A stretch of 54,271 nucleotides of DNA. It comes from Ramlibacter sp. Its GTDB lineage: Bacteria; Pseudomonadota; Gammaproteobacteria; Burkholderiales; Burkholderiaceae_C. The notes under the pieces are model-generated. The model saw only the letters and a list, made by a program, of their open reading frames with translations. It had not been told where the DNA came from and searched no databases. The position numbers and the translations under genes are program-made. Shown here one piece after another: positions 1 through 7,793 of this stretch. The stretch spans positions 1-54,271 of the forward strand of contig JACMQX010000155.1 in assembly GCA_014376765.1 (NCBI GenBank), given 5' to 3'. The stretch's first letter is position 1; every line of letters starts with the position of its first letter.

Positions 1-905
1 GTCCACTGCTCGACCGGGTCGCGGTCCACCATCGGGTATTCCAGAATCTCGGAGGCGCCCGAAATCAGCGCGGGCACGTCCAGCCAGTCAAAGCGCCAGT
101 CCTTGAAGATGTCCAGGAAATCGCTGGCGTTGCCCATCCGGTTCCAGTCGTTCATGCTGGCGTTGTCGCGCTGGATCTCTGCCACCCAGTTGATCAGCTG
201 GTTGCCGTTGCCGTCCACGTTGTCCTTGATGGGGTAGATCACCATCTTGCCGGTGTCGATCGAGCCGATGCGCATGTAGCTCTTGCCGGTCAGGATGGGT
301 TTGTGCACCGTCACGCCGCGCCAGGTGTTGATGCCGGCGAAGGCCACCTTCTCATCGGGGTAGAACTGCCGGCGCACTGAGGAATTGACGCCGTCGCAAG
401 CCACCACCACGTCAGCCAGTACGGACGCCAGCGCCGTGCCGTTGGAGCTGCGGGTGAAGTGCACCGTCGCCCCCGCCTCGCCTTGGTCCACGCGCACGCA
501 GCGGTGGTTCACATGGATGCGGTCCGCACCCAGCCGTTCAACAGCCGCGTCATACAGGATGCGATGCAACCGGCCGCGGTTGATGCCGATCTCGGGCAGC
601 GCGTGGCCGGCGTGTCGGCCACGCGGCTCGCTATAGATGTACTGGCCCCAGCGATTGAAAAACACGCTCTCCAGGTTCTCGATGCCTGCGGCCTCCAGCG
701 GCGCCTGCACGCCCAGGGCAGCCAGCTCGCGCATGGCGTGTGGCAGCAGCGTGATACCCACGCCCAGTTCCTTGACCTCGGGCACGGTCTCGTACACGTC
801 GCAGGTCATGCCCAGCTTGTGCAGTGCCAGCGCCAGGCTCAGGCCGCCAATGCCGCCGCCGATGATGGCAATGCGCTTGCCCGTTTGGGTGGTTGACGTG
901 GCCAT
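1..905 (-). CDS. FAD-dependent aromatic monooxygenase, PhzS/salicylate-hydroxylase type (C-terminus off the window)
   Basis: About 301 N-terminal residues are present; the 3' end lies beyond the left edge. Seen: a dinucleotide-binding GGGIGG at residues 16-21, a SEPRG segment, INRGRL, the second FAD motif around ACDGVNSSVR, TWRGV, and YPMVDRDP near the cut. This order is known from group A flavoprotein hydroxylases (PhzS, salicylate and 3-hydroxybenzoate hydroxylases), which use NAD(P)H and oxygen to hydroxylate an aromatic acid in the cytoplasm. The start overlaps the stop of the upstream tctC-like gene (ATGATG over TGA; a second ATG at 908), so the two are translationally coupled. The substrate cannot be read from the sequence; a small aromatic acid is inferred from the family and the divergent MarR gene. 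Confidence 0.88.
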   Translation of the reverse strand, partial: MATSTTQTGKRIAIIGGGIGGLSLALALHKLGMTCDVYETVPEVKELGVGITLLPHAMRELAALGVQAPLEAAGIENLESVFFNRWGQYIYSEPRGRHAGHALPEIGINRGRLHRILYDAAVERLGADRIHVNHRCVRVDQGEAGATVHFTRSSNGTALASVLADVVVACDGVNSSVRRQFYPDEKVAFAGINTWRGVTVHKPILTGKSYMRIGSIDTGKMVIYPIKDNVDGNGNQLINWVAEIQRDNASMNDWNRMGNASDFLDIFKDWRFDWLDVPALISGASEILEYPMVDRDPVEQW

Positions 906-1891
906 CATTCCGCCGTGATGTTCTGGGACTTCACCAGCGTCGCCCAGCGCACCGCGTCACGGGCGACCAGGCTCTGGAATTCTTCCGGCGTACTCGTGGC
1001 CGGGTGCATGCCCTGGGTCTGGAAGGCGCGCTTGACGTCGTCGCTGGCCAGAATTTCCTTGAGCTCGCGGTTCAGGCGCGCCACATCGGCAGCTTGCGTG
1101 CCGGGCGGCGCAAAAACGCCGTACCACATGTCCACATTCACTTTGCCGGCTTTGGCTTCGGCCAGCGTGGGAACGTCAGGCAGCAGGGGATGGCGCTTTT
1201 CGCTGCCAATGCCCAAGGCGACGAGCCTGCCGCCCTTGATCTGCTGCAGGGCTACATGAATCGGCAAAAACGCAGCGTCAACCTGGCCGCCCAGCAGGTC
1301 GCTTACCGCGGGCGCGGTGCCGCGGTACGGAATGTGGGTCAGGAACACACCGTTGGTGGACTTGAACAGCTCCATCGCCAGATGGTGAGGCGTGCCGACG
1401 CCGGGCGATGCGTAGTTGATTCGGCCCGGGTTCTTTTTGCCAGAAGCGATCAGATCGGCCGCTGACTTGATGCCGCTTTGCGTGCTGGCCACCAAAATGA
1501 GCTGGCCCCAACTCGTGAGCGATACCGGCACCAGGTCCTTGACCGGGTCAAACGGCAGCTTGGGGTAGAGGCTCGCGTTCATGACCAGCGTGTTGACGCT
1601 CACCAGCAGCGTCGTGCCGTTGGGCGCAGCCCGCACCACAGCCTCGGTACCGATGTTGCCGGACGCGCCGGGCCGGTTGTCCACCACCACCGGGCGGCCC
1701 AGCCGCTCGGCAAGCCTGGGGCCCACGGTACGGGCGATCAGGTCAATGCCCGTGCCAGGCGTGAACGGCACGATCAGGCGCAGCGGCGCCTGGGCAGAGG
1801 GCGTTTGCGCCAAGGCGCAGGAGGCTGTCCAGGCGAAAGCCAGCAGGCTGACTGCCGAGGCTGCGCGCCGGAGGATGCGGGAAGCGTTCAT
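905..1891 (-). CDS. Tripartite tricarboxylate transporter substrate-binding protein (Bug/TctC family)
   Basis: Encodes 328 residues. The start at 1891 has a GGAGA ribosome site and opens with a signal peptide: basic start, hydrophobic core, and an ALA-Q cleavage site near residue 29. The mature part begins PLRLIVPFTPGTGIDLIAR and contains GRPVVVDNRPGASGNIG and HIPYRGTAPAVSDLLGGQVD, all typical of Bug-family periplasmic binding proteins. The reading frame stays open to 2104, but that extension runs through the promoter and operator and lacks a secretion signal at its start. No TctA/TctB membrane partners are in view, as is common for orphan Bug proteins. Coupling to the monooxygenase suggests it captures the acid that enzyme degrades (inference). 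Confidence 0.92.
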   Translation of the reverse strand: MNASRILRRAASAVSLLAFAWTASCALAQTPSAQAPLRLIVPFTPGTGIDLIARTVGPRLAERLGRPVVVDNRPGASGNIGTEAVVRAAPNGTTLLVSVNTLVMNASLYPKLPFDPVKDLVPVSLTSWGQLILVASTQSGIKSAADLIASGKKNPGRINYASPGVGTPHHLAMELFKSTNGVFLTHIPYRGTAPAVSDLLGGQVDAAFLPIHVALQQIKGGRLVALGIGSEKRHPLLPDVPTLAEAKAGKVNVDMWYGVFAPPGTQAADVARLNRELKEILASDDVKRAFQTQGMHPATSTPEEFQSLVARDAVRWATLVKSQNITAE

Positions 1892-1910
1892 AAGGGGTCT
1901 CCGCCAAAAG

Positions 1911-1934
1911 ATAGTTTGCATGCCAACTATTATG
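1911..1934 (-). promoter_or_regulatory. Operator palindrome on the start site of the tctC-monooxygenase operon, with -10 box
   Basis: Bases 1911-1930 read ATAGTTTGCATGCCAACTAT, an inverted repeat with one mismatched pair around GCATGC. On the minus strand a -10-like CATAAT lies at 1934-1929, so the palindrome covers the expected transcription start near 1922. AT-rich 18-20 bp palindromes of this kind are the usual targets of MarR dimers, and a MarR gene starts 60 bp away in the other direction. No good -35 box is visible. Confidence 0.6.
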
Positions 1935-1989
1935 ACCCTATGCTTCAGCGGCACAGTTCCGAATTCCCCTAGTTTGAAAGTTTGCCCAC

Positions 1990-2475
1990 GTGCCAATCCA
2001 GAGTCTTGCCAGGCTGTATACCCGGCCCGGTTTCCTGCTACGCCGCGCGCACCAGATTTCAGCCGCCGTGTTTGAAGACGAATGCCGCATCGTGGGGCTG
2101 ACACCGGCCCAGTTTGGCGTGCTCACCGTTTTGCGGGCCAACCCTGGCGTAGACCAATCCAGCCTGGCGCGTGCGCTGGGCTTTGACAAGGTCACGGTGT
2201 TGCGCGTGCTGCGCGGGCTGGAGGGGCGCGGCCTGGTGGAGCGCTCGCCCTCGCCATTCAGCCGGCGCAACCTGTCGATTGCGCTGTCACCCGCCGGGGT
2301 CGATCTGCTGGAGCTGGCGCAGAAACCTGCCGAGACTGCCTACCGGCGGCTGATGGGGCCGCTCACAGCCGAGCAGCAAACACAGCTGCTGGACTTGCTG
2401 CAGATTCTGGCAACCGGGCTGGAAGGCAGCGCGCGGGCGGCTTTTGTTCCGCCTGAGGTGCCCCATCCGGCTTGA
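1990..2475 (+). CDS. MarR-family transcriptional regulator
   Basis: 161 residues from a GTG start. Seen: an N-terminal helical dimerisation segment (GFLLRRAHQISAAVFEDE), then the winged helix with LTPAQFGVLTVLRANPG, the recognition-helix region LARALGFDKVTVLRVLRGLE, and the wing RSPSPFSRRNLSIALSPAG. Length and order fit MarR/HpaR-type regulators, which usually repress an adjacent operon until an aromatic ligand binds. It is divergent from the tctC-monooxygenase operon with a palindrome between them, so it probably controls that operon and itself (inference). It ends 5 bp from the convergent moaE stop, with no terminator hairpin visible. Confidence 0.9.
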   Translation: MPIQSLARLYTRPGFLLRRAHQISAAVFEDECRIVGLTPAQFGVLTVLRANPGVDQSSLARALGFDKVTVLRVLRGLEGRGLVERSPSPFSRRNLSIALSPAGVDLLELAQKPAETAYRRLMGPLTAEQQTQLLDLLQILATGLEGSARAAFVPPEVPHPA

Positions 2476-2480
2476 GGATT

Positions 2481-2954
2481 TCAACCGTTTCGCGCGGTGA
2501 TGCCCCACTTGGCCAGTGCCGCATCGTCGCTGACTCGCGCATCAACCCAGCGCGCGCCTTCTGGCGTTTCTTCTTTCTTCCAGAACGGCGCCTGGGTCTT
2601 GAGGTAGTCCATCAGGAACTCGCAGGCGCGAAAGCTCTCACCGCGGTGCGCTGAGGTCACCGCCACCAAAACGATCTGATCCAGCGGTTTGAGCAGACCC
2701 ACCCGGTGAATGACGCGCGCTGCATGAATGGCAAAGCGCTGATGGGCTTCATCGATCATGGCTTCGATGGCCTTCTCGGTCATGCCCGGGTAATGCTCCA
2801 GTTCCATGGCACTGACCTCACTTCCGTCGTTGCGGTCACGCACGGTGCCAATGAAGCTGCAGACTGCGCCGACCCGGCTGTCGCCGGCGCGCAATGCGTC
2901 CACCTCGGCGGCGAGATTGAAGTCTTCCGTCTGGATGGAGACGCGCGCGCTCAA
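2481..2954 (-). CDS. moaE: Molybdopterin synthase catalytic subunit MoaE
   Basis: 157 residues when started at TTG 2954, four bases after the moaD stop and behind a GGGGG ribosome site inside the end of moaD. The frame is open further upstream, but that part overlaps moaD and matches no family sequence; 157 residues agrees with the usual ~150. Seen: VSIQTEDFNLAAEV at the start, GAVCSFIGTVRD, HYPGMTEKAIEAM, RVIHRVGLL, VAVTSAHRGESFRACEFLMD, and KTQAPFWKKE with the catalytic lysines. With MoaD it converts cyclic pyranopterin monophosphate to molybdopterin. It is the last gene of the alaA-to-moaE run. Confidence 0.93.
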   Translation of the reverse strand: MSARVSIQTEDFNLAAEVDALRAGDSRVGAVCSFIGTVRDRNDGSEVSAMELEHYPGMTEKAIEAMIDEAHQRFAIHAARVIHRVGLLKPLDQIVLVAVTSAHRGESFRACEFLMDYLKTQAPFWKKEETPEGARWVDARVSDDAALAKWGITARNG

Positions 2955-2958
2955 GGTA

Positions 2959-3210
2959 TCAGCCCCCCGTGACTGGTGGAAAGAAAGCAACTTCAGCGTC
3001 GTCGGACAGCAGGGACGACTCATCGCTCATCACCTGCTGCAACGCGACCCGCACCGCCTTGCCGGGCGCGAGCGCCTCGGCGTAAGCGCCACCACGCGCG
3101 ATCAGTTCGCGGCGCAATGTCGCAAGATCGGGCGAATCAGTTTGAACCGTCTCGCCCGGCTGGCCGATGGCTTCACGGATCGACGCGAAATACTTGATGC
3201 GGACTTTCAT
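2959..3210 (-). CDS. moaD: Molybdopterin synthase sulfur-carrier subunit MoaD
   Basis: 83 residues. Seen: MKVRIKYFASIREAIG at the start, FFPPVTGG at the end, and the C-terminal GG that is adenylated and thiocarboxylated to carry sulfur to MoaE. The beta-grasp fold and size fit the ubiquitin-like MoaD family. The ATG overlaps the moeA stop by 4 bp (ATGA type), indicating translational coupling. The short gap to moaE fits one transcript and roughly equal synthesis of the two subunits. Confidence 0.95.
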   Translation of the reverse strand: MKVRIKYFASIREAIGQPGETVQTDSPDLATLRRELIARGGAYAEALAPGKAVRVALQQVMSDESSLLSDDAEVAFFPPVTGG

Positions 3211-4457
3211 GCGAGCAAGCCCGCGAAGGAAATGAATTGCACGGTATCACCTGGCGCAACGGTCTGGCCCGCGGGGTTGTCGACAATGCCGTCGCCCCAC
3301 ACCGCAGAAGTCAGTACGCCAGAGCTCTGGTTGGGAAAAAGATCGAGCCCGCCTTGCGCGTTGCGGCGCACCCGCAGGAACTCGCGGCGCTTGTCCGCGC
3401 GCGGCCAGGAAAAGTGGGCTGTCATGGGCACGGGCGCCTCCTGCCACTGCGTCGCCCCTTGCAGCCTGAGCAGGAAGGGGCGCACGAGAACCAGGAAGGT
3501 GATGAAGCTGGAGACCGGGTTGCCAGGCAGCCCGATGAAGTGGCAGATACCGTGCGCCGTGCCGGGGATGCTGCCGTAGGCAAACGGCTTGCCAGGCTTG
3601 ATGGCGATCTGCCAGAGGCTCAGCTCGCCCAGCGACTGGACAGCAGGCTTCACATGGTCTTCTTCGCCCACCGAGACGCCGCCGCTGGTGAGGATCAGGT
3701 CGTGGCTGACAGCGGCATTGCGCAGCGCCTGCACAGTCGCCTCACGCTGGTCAGGCACGATGCCCATGTCGGTGACCTCGCAGCCCAGGCGCTGCAGCAG
3801 GGCCCGCAGGAAGAAGCGGTTGGAGTTGTAGATGGCACCGGCCGGCATGTCGGCTGGTGCGACCTGTCCGGGCATGACCAGCTCGTCGCCGGTGGAGAAG
3901 AGGGCGACTCGCGGCCTGGCTGCAACCTTCAGTTCGTGCAGGCCGATGCTTGCTGCCAGACCCAAAGACGCTGGCGTCAGGCGCGCCCCGCTCTGCAGGA
4001 CGACGGCGCCGCGCGTCACGTCTTCGCCCGATCGGCGAATCCATTGGCCGGGCTGGGGCACGATGTTGACGCGCACCGCGCCAGCAGGCTGTTGCAGGGC
4101 TTCGCAGTCTTCCTGCATGACGATGGCGTCGGCCCCCGGCGGAACCGGCGCGCCGGTGAAGATGCGCGCTGCAGTGCCCGCCCCTACCGCTGCGCCCGAT
4201 GTTCCGGCTGGAATCCGCTGCGTGACTTGAAGCACGGCGCCCGCTTCTGCGACATCAGCGCTGCGCACGGCGTAGCCGTCCATCGAGCTGTTGTCCTGCG
4301 GAGGCACTTGCAGGGCAGAAACCAGATCCTGAGCCAGCACGCGCCCATCTGCATCAAAGGTCGAGAGGGTTTCTGTCTGCGGCAAAGGCGCGGCATGCGA
4401 GAGCAGCTCGGCCAGGGCGTCATCCAGCGACTTCAAGGGCTGGCGGGGTGCGTTCAT
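3207..4457 (-). CDS. moeA: Molybdopterin molybdenumtransferase MoeA
   Basis: 416 residues. Seen: LQVPPQDNSSMDGYAVRSAD (the substrate-contacting N-terminal domain), RIFTGAPVPPGADAIVMQED, the MPT-binding core with GDELV and GGVSVGEEDHVKPAV, FAYGSIPG and GLPGNPVSSFITFLV, and a C-terminal beta domain. MoeA inserts molybdate into adenylated molybdopterin in the cytoplasm. It overlaps mobB at its start and moaD at its stop, each by 4 bp. The order mobB-moeA-moaD-moaE covers the late cofactor steps; moaA, moaC, mogA and mobA are not in the window. Confidence 0.95.
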   Translation of the reverse strand: MNAPRQPLKSLDDALAELLSHAAPLPQTETLSTFDADGRVLAQDLVSALQVPPQDNSSMDGYAVRSADVAEAGAVLQVTQRIPAGTSGAAVGAGTAARIFTGAPVPPGADAIVMQEDCEALQQPAGAVRVNIVPQPGQWIRRSGEDVTRGAVVLQSGARLTPASLGLAASIGLHELKVAARPRVALFSTGDELVMPGQVAPADMPAGAIYNSNRFFLRALLQRLGCEVTDMGIVPDQREATVQALRNAAVSHDLILTSGGVSVGEEDHVKPAVQSLGELSLWQIAIKPGKPFAYGSIPGTAHGICHFIGLPGNPVSSFITFLVLVRPFLLRLQGATQWQEAPVPMTAHFSWPRADKRREFLRVRRNAQGGLDLFPNQSSGVLTSAVWGDGIVDNPAGQTVAPGDTVQFISFAGLLA

Positions 4458-4990
4458 TGGTACAACTCGGCCCGGTATTCAAAACGTTCGTGATTGTCAG
4501 CCAACCAGGCCGCCAGTGCGCCTGCATCATTGAGGTCCAGCACCGGGCGCAGGGTGGCGTGCGGCAGCTCGGCGGGAGAGTCGGTGGCGATGGCGACGAT
4601 GAAGTCGTCGTCCATGTAGCGCACCGGCTGGCCAGAGGCCGCGCGCCATACTTCCATCTTCAGCAGGTCGCTGTTTTTGAAGCCCTCGACCAGCACCCAG
4701 TCGACGCCGTCATACAGCTCGGCAATCAACTGGTGCACAGAGGGTTCGTGCGCCTGTTCGTACTCGCGCATCAGCGCCAGCCGTTTGTTTGAAGCCACCA
4801 CCACCTCAAAGGCACCCGCCTCGCGGTGCCGGAAGGTGTCCTTGCCCGCGTGGTCTATGTTGAAGCTGTGGTGCGCATGCTTGATCACCGACACGCGCTG
4901 GCCACGGGCCTTGAGTGCCGGGATCAGGCGCTCCACCAAAGTTGTCTTGCCCGAGCCGGAGTAGCCTGCAAAGCCGATGACCTTCATCAT
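4454..4990 (-). CDS. mobB: Molybdopterin-guanine dinucleotide adaptor MobB
   Basis: 178 residues. The N-terminus has a P-loop GYSGSGKTTL at residues 9-18, followed by VSVIKHAHHSFNIDHAGKDT and the switch region HREAGAFEVVVAS, then DWVLVEGFKNSDLLKMEVWR. These are hallmarks of MobB, a GTP-binding dimer that helps MobA attach GMP to the molybdenum cofactor. The gene overlaps thrC and moeA by 4 bp each, so a Moco gene is coupled directly to an amino-acid gene. MobA itself is not nearby. Confidence 0.93.
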   Translation of the reverse strand: MMKVIGFAGYSGSGKTTLVERLIPALKARGQRVSVIKHAHHSFNIDHAGKDTFRHREAGAFEVVVASNKRLALMREYEQAHEPSVHQLIAELYDGVDWVLVEGFKNSDLLKMEVWRAASGQPVRYMDDDFIVAIATDSPAELPHATLRPVLDLNDAGALAAWLADNHERFEYRAELYQ

Positions 4991-6393
4991 GCGCAGTTCC
5001 CGGCAATGAACGCCTTGACGACGGACGCGTCAGCTGCAATAAGTTTGACGCGGCGCGGCAGGGCTTCCATGCCGGCAAATTTGGCGGGCCGCTCGGGCTC
5101 GCGACCCAGCGCTTCAACAATCGTGGCGGCAAACTTGATCGGTAAGGCCGTCTCCAGCACGATCATGGGCACACCGGGCTGCAGGTACTCACGCGCGACC
5201 TTAAGGCCGTCGGCAGTGTGCGTGTCCACCATCAGGCCAAAGCGTGACCAGGTGTCGCGGATGGTGGCGAGGCGGTCTGCGTGGCTGCTCTTGCCGCTGA
5301 CGAAACCGTACTTCGTTCTGGCAGCTTGGAAAGCAGCGTCGCCGCTCAGGTCAAAGCGCGCTGTGGCCTTGAGCTGGTCGTCAAACAGCGACTTGACGCG
5401 CTCTCCATCACGGCCCAGCAGGTCAAACACAAAGCGCTCGAAGTTGGAGGCCTTGGAGATGTCCATCGACGGACTGGAGGTCTCGTGCGTGTCGGCGCTC
5501 GCGCGCACGCGGTACACGCCGGTGCGGAAAAACTCGTCGAGCACGTCGTTCTCGTTGGTGGCCAGCACCAGTTGCTCGATGGGCAAGCCCATCATCCGCG
5601 CGACATGGCCGGCGCAGATGTTGCCGAAGTTGCCCGAAGGGACGGCGAAACTGACCTTTTCAGCGCCAGACTGGAAATACCCGGCAAAGTAATAAACCAC
5701 CTGGGCCAGCAGCCGCGCCCAGTTGATCGAGTTGACCGTACCAATGCGGTACTGGCGCTTGAACGCCAGGTCGTTTGAGACGGCCTTGACGATGTCCTGG
5801 CAGTCGTCGAACACGCCGTCGACCACCAGATTGTGGATGTTCTCGTCCATCAGGCTGAACATCTGGGCCTGCTGGAACGGGCTCATGCGGCCGTTGGGGC
5901 TGAGCATGAAGACGCGCATGCCGTGCTTGCCCTTCATCGCGTATTCAGCAGCGCTGCCGGTGTCGCCGGAGGTGGCGCCCAGGATGTTCAGTTCTTCACC
6001 CCGCCGGCCCAGTTCATACTCGAACAGGTTGCCCAGCAGTTGCATTGCCATGTCCTTGAAGGCCAGCGTCGGACCGTTGGACAAAGCTTCAAGGTGCATC
6101 CCGGCCTCAAGGGTTTTCAGGGGCACGATGGCTTCGGTGCCGAACACGTCCCGGGTGTAGGTCTTGCGGCACAGGGCCTTGAGGTCGGCCGGTGGAATGT
6201 CGTCGATGTACAGCGAGAGGATTTCAAACGCGAGATCGGCATACGGCAGGCCGCGCCATGTGGCGAGCGTGGCGGCGTCAACCTGCGGGTAGTGTTCGGG
6301 CAGATAGAGGCCGCCGTCGGGCGCCAGGCCTTCAAGCAGGATTTCGCAGAATTGCTTGCGGTCCGTGTGGCCGCGCGTGCTGATGTATTTCAT
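4987..6393 (-). CDS. thrC: Threonine synthase
   Basis: 468 residues, the size of the longer proteobacterial/fungal class. Seen: MKYISTRGHTDRKQFCEILL at the start, the PLP-lysine segment LAFKDMA (Lys113), GATSGDTGSAAEYAM (phosphate-binding loop), VPSGNFGNICAGH, and PSMDISKASNFERFVFD. It converts O-phosphohomoserine to threonine using pyridoxal phosphate. The start is 16 bp after the hom stop and its end overlaps mobB, so hom-thrC form the threonine branch. Homoserine kinase (thrB) is not in the window. Confidence 0.96.
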   Translation of the reverse strand: MKYISTRGHTDRKQFCEILLEGLAPDGGLYLPEHYPQVDAATLATWRGLPYADLAFEILSLYIDDIPPADLKALCRKTYTRDVFGTEAIVPLKTLEAGMHLEALSNGPTLAFKDMAMQLLGNLFEYELGRRGEELNILGATSGDTGSAAEYAMKGKHGMRVFMLSPNGRMSPFQQAQMFSLMDENIHNLVVDGVFDDCQDIVKAVSNDLAFKRQYRIGTVNSINWARLLAQVVYYFAGYFQSGAEKVSFAVPSGNFGNICAGHVARMMGLPIEQLVLATNENDVLDEFFRTGVYRVRASADTHETSSPSMDISKASNFERFVFDLLGRDGERVKSLFDDQLKATARFDLSGDAAFQAARTKYGFVSGKSSHADRLATIRDTWSRFGLMVDTHTADGLKVAREYLQPGVPMIVLETALPIKFAATIVEALGREPERPAKFAGMEALPRRVKLIAADASVVKAFIAGNCA

Positions 6394-6409
6394 GGCGGGG
6401 AGCTGCGTG

Positions 6410-7732
6410 TCACGCCAGCTCTTCCTTGCGGATGCGGGTGATGGGCGCGACCACCGTGGGCAGCGCCTGCATCTGCGCCAGGGCCGAGTTCATGGTGCCT
6501 TCACGCGTGTCGTGGGTGAGGATGATGAGGTCGGTCTGATGGGTCTCTGCGCCGCCGACATCATCCGCCTCGCGCTGAAGCACGGCGTCGATGCTGATGC
6601 CGCTGCTGGCCAGAATGCCCGTCACCTTGGCCAGCACGCCGGCTTCGTCGGCCACGCGCATGCGCAGGTAGTAGGAGGTCACGACCTCGTCCATCGGCAG
6701 GATGGGCGCATCGCTCATTGAATCAGGCTGGAAAGCGAGGTGCGGCACGCGCTGCGCCGCATCGGCCGTGTGCAGGCGGGTGATGTCGACCAGATCGGCA
6801 ATCACCGCGCTGGCCGTGGGCTCGCTGCCTGCGCCCTTGCCGTAGTAGAGCGTCGTGCCCACGGCGTCGCCCTGCACCATGACAGCGTTCATCGCGCCCT
6901 CGACATTGGCGATCAGGCGCTTGGCCGGCACCAGGCTGGGGTGCACGCGCAACTCGACGCCCTTCGCGGTTTTCTTGGTGATGCCCAGCAGCTTTATACG
7001 GTAGCCCAGCTGCTCGGCATAGCGGATGTCCTGCGCACCCAGTTTGGTGATGCCTTCAATATAGGCCTTGTCAAACTGAACCGGAATGCCAAAGGCAATC
7101 GCCGACATGATGGTCGCCTTGTGCGCCGCGTCCACACCTTCGATGTCAAAGGTCGGGTCGGCTTCGGCATAGCCAAGGCGCTGCGCATCTTTCAGCGCCA
7201 CGGCAAAATCCAGGCCCTTGTCGCGCATCTCGGACAGGATGAAGTTGGTCGTGCCGTTGATGATGCCGGCGATCCACTGAATGCGGTTGGCCGTAAGGCC
7301 CTCGCGCAGCGCCTTGATGATGGGGATGCCACCGGCCACTGCTGCCTCAAACGCCACCATCACGCCCTTGCGGTGGGCGGCCTCGAATATCTCGGTGCCG
7401 TGGACCGCAAGCAAGGCCTTGTTGGCGGTGACCACATGCTTGCCGGCGGCAATGGCCTCCATGACGAGCGCCTTGGCAATGCCGTAGCCGCCTATCAGTT
7501 CAATGACGATATCGATGTCCGGGTTGGCGATAACGGCGCGAGCATCGTTCACCACCTTCACGCCCGGGCCGACGATGCCTTGCGCGCGGGCGGTGTCCAG
7601 GTCAGCCACCATGGTGACTTCGATGTCGCGCCCGGCGCGGCGCGTGATTTCTTCGCGGTTGCGCTGCAATACATTGAACACGCCGCTGCCGACGGTGCCT
7701 ATGCCCAGAAGGCCTACTTGGATGGATTTCAT
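6410..7732 (-). CDS. hom: Homoserine dehydrogenase
   Basis: 440 residues, the monofunctional form. Seen: NAD(P)-binding GLLGIGTVGSGV at residues 8-19, VTANKALLAVHG, EAAVAGGIPIIKALREGL, INGTTNFIL, the catalytic stretch EADPTFDIEGVDAAHK, and a C-terminal ACT domain (roughly residues 350-430, YYLRMRVADEAGVLAKVTGI) expected to bind threonine for feedback inhibition. It reduces aspartate semialdehyde to homoserine. It lies 61 bp downstream of alaA and 16 bp upstream of thrC on the same strand. Confidence 0.96.
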   Translation of the reverse strand: MKSIQVGLLGIGTVGSGVFNVLQRNREEITRRAGRDIEVTMVADLDTARAQGIVGPGVKVVNDARAVIANPDIDIVIELIGGYGIAKALVMEAIAAGKHVVTANKALLAVHGTEIFEAAHRKGVMVAFEAAVAGGIPIIKALREGLTANRIQWIAGIINGTTNFILSEMRDKGLDFAVALKDAQRLGYAEADPTFDIEGVDAAHKATIMSAIAFGIPVQFDKAYIEGITKLGAQDIRYAEQLGYRIKLLGITKKTAKGVELRVHPSLVPAKRLIANVEGAMNAVMVQGDAVGTTLYYGKGAGSEPTASAVIADLVDITRLHTADAAQRVPHLAFQPDSMSDAPILPMDEVVTSYYLRMRVADEAGVLAKVTGILASSGISIDAVLQREADDVGGAETHQTDLIILTHDTREGTMNSALAQMQALPTVVAPITRIRKEELA

Positions 7733-7793
7733 GACTGCTTGTTTTGTGATGTCTTGATTTGCTGTTCACCGCGCGCCCGGGCGCGGCGACATG

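Noticed and set aside
7772-7785. A 14-bp perfect palindrome CGCGCCCGGGCGCG between alaA and hom
   Set aside because: Pure G/C self-complement with no loop and no tail; expected by chance in such GC-rich DNA, and too weak to call a site.
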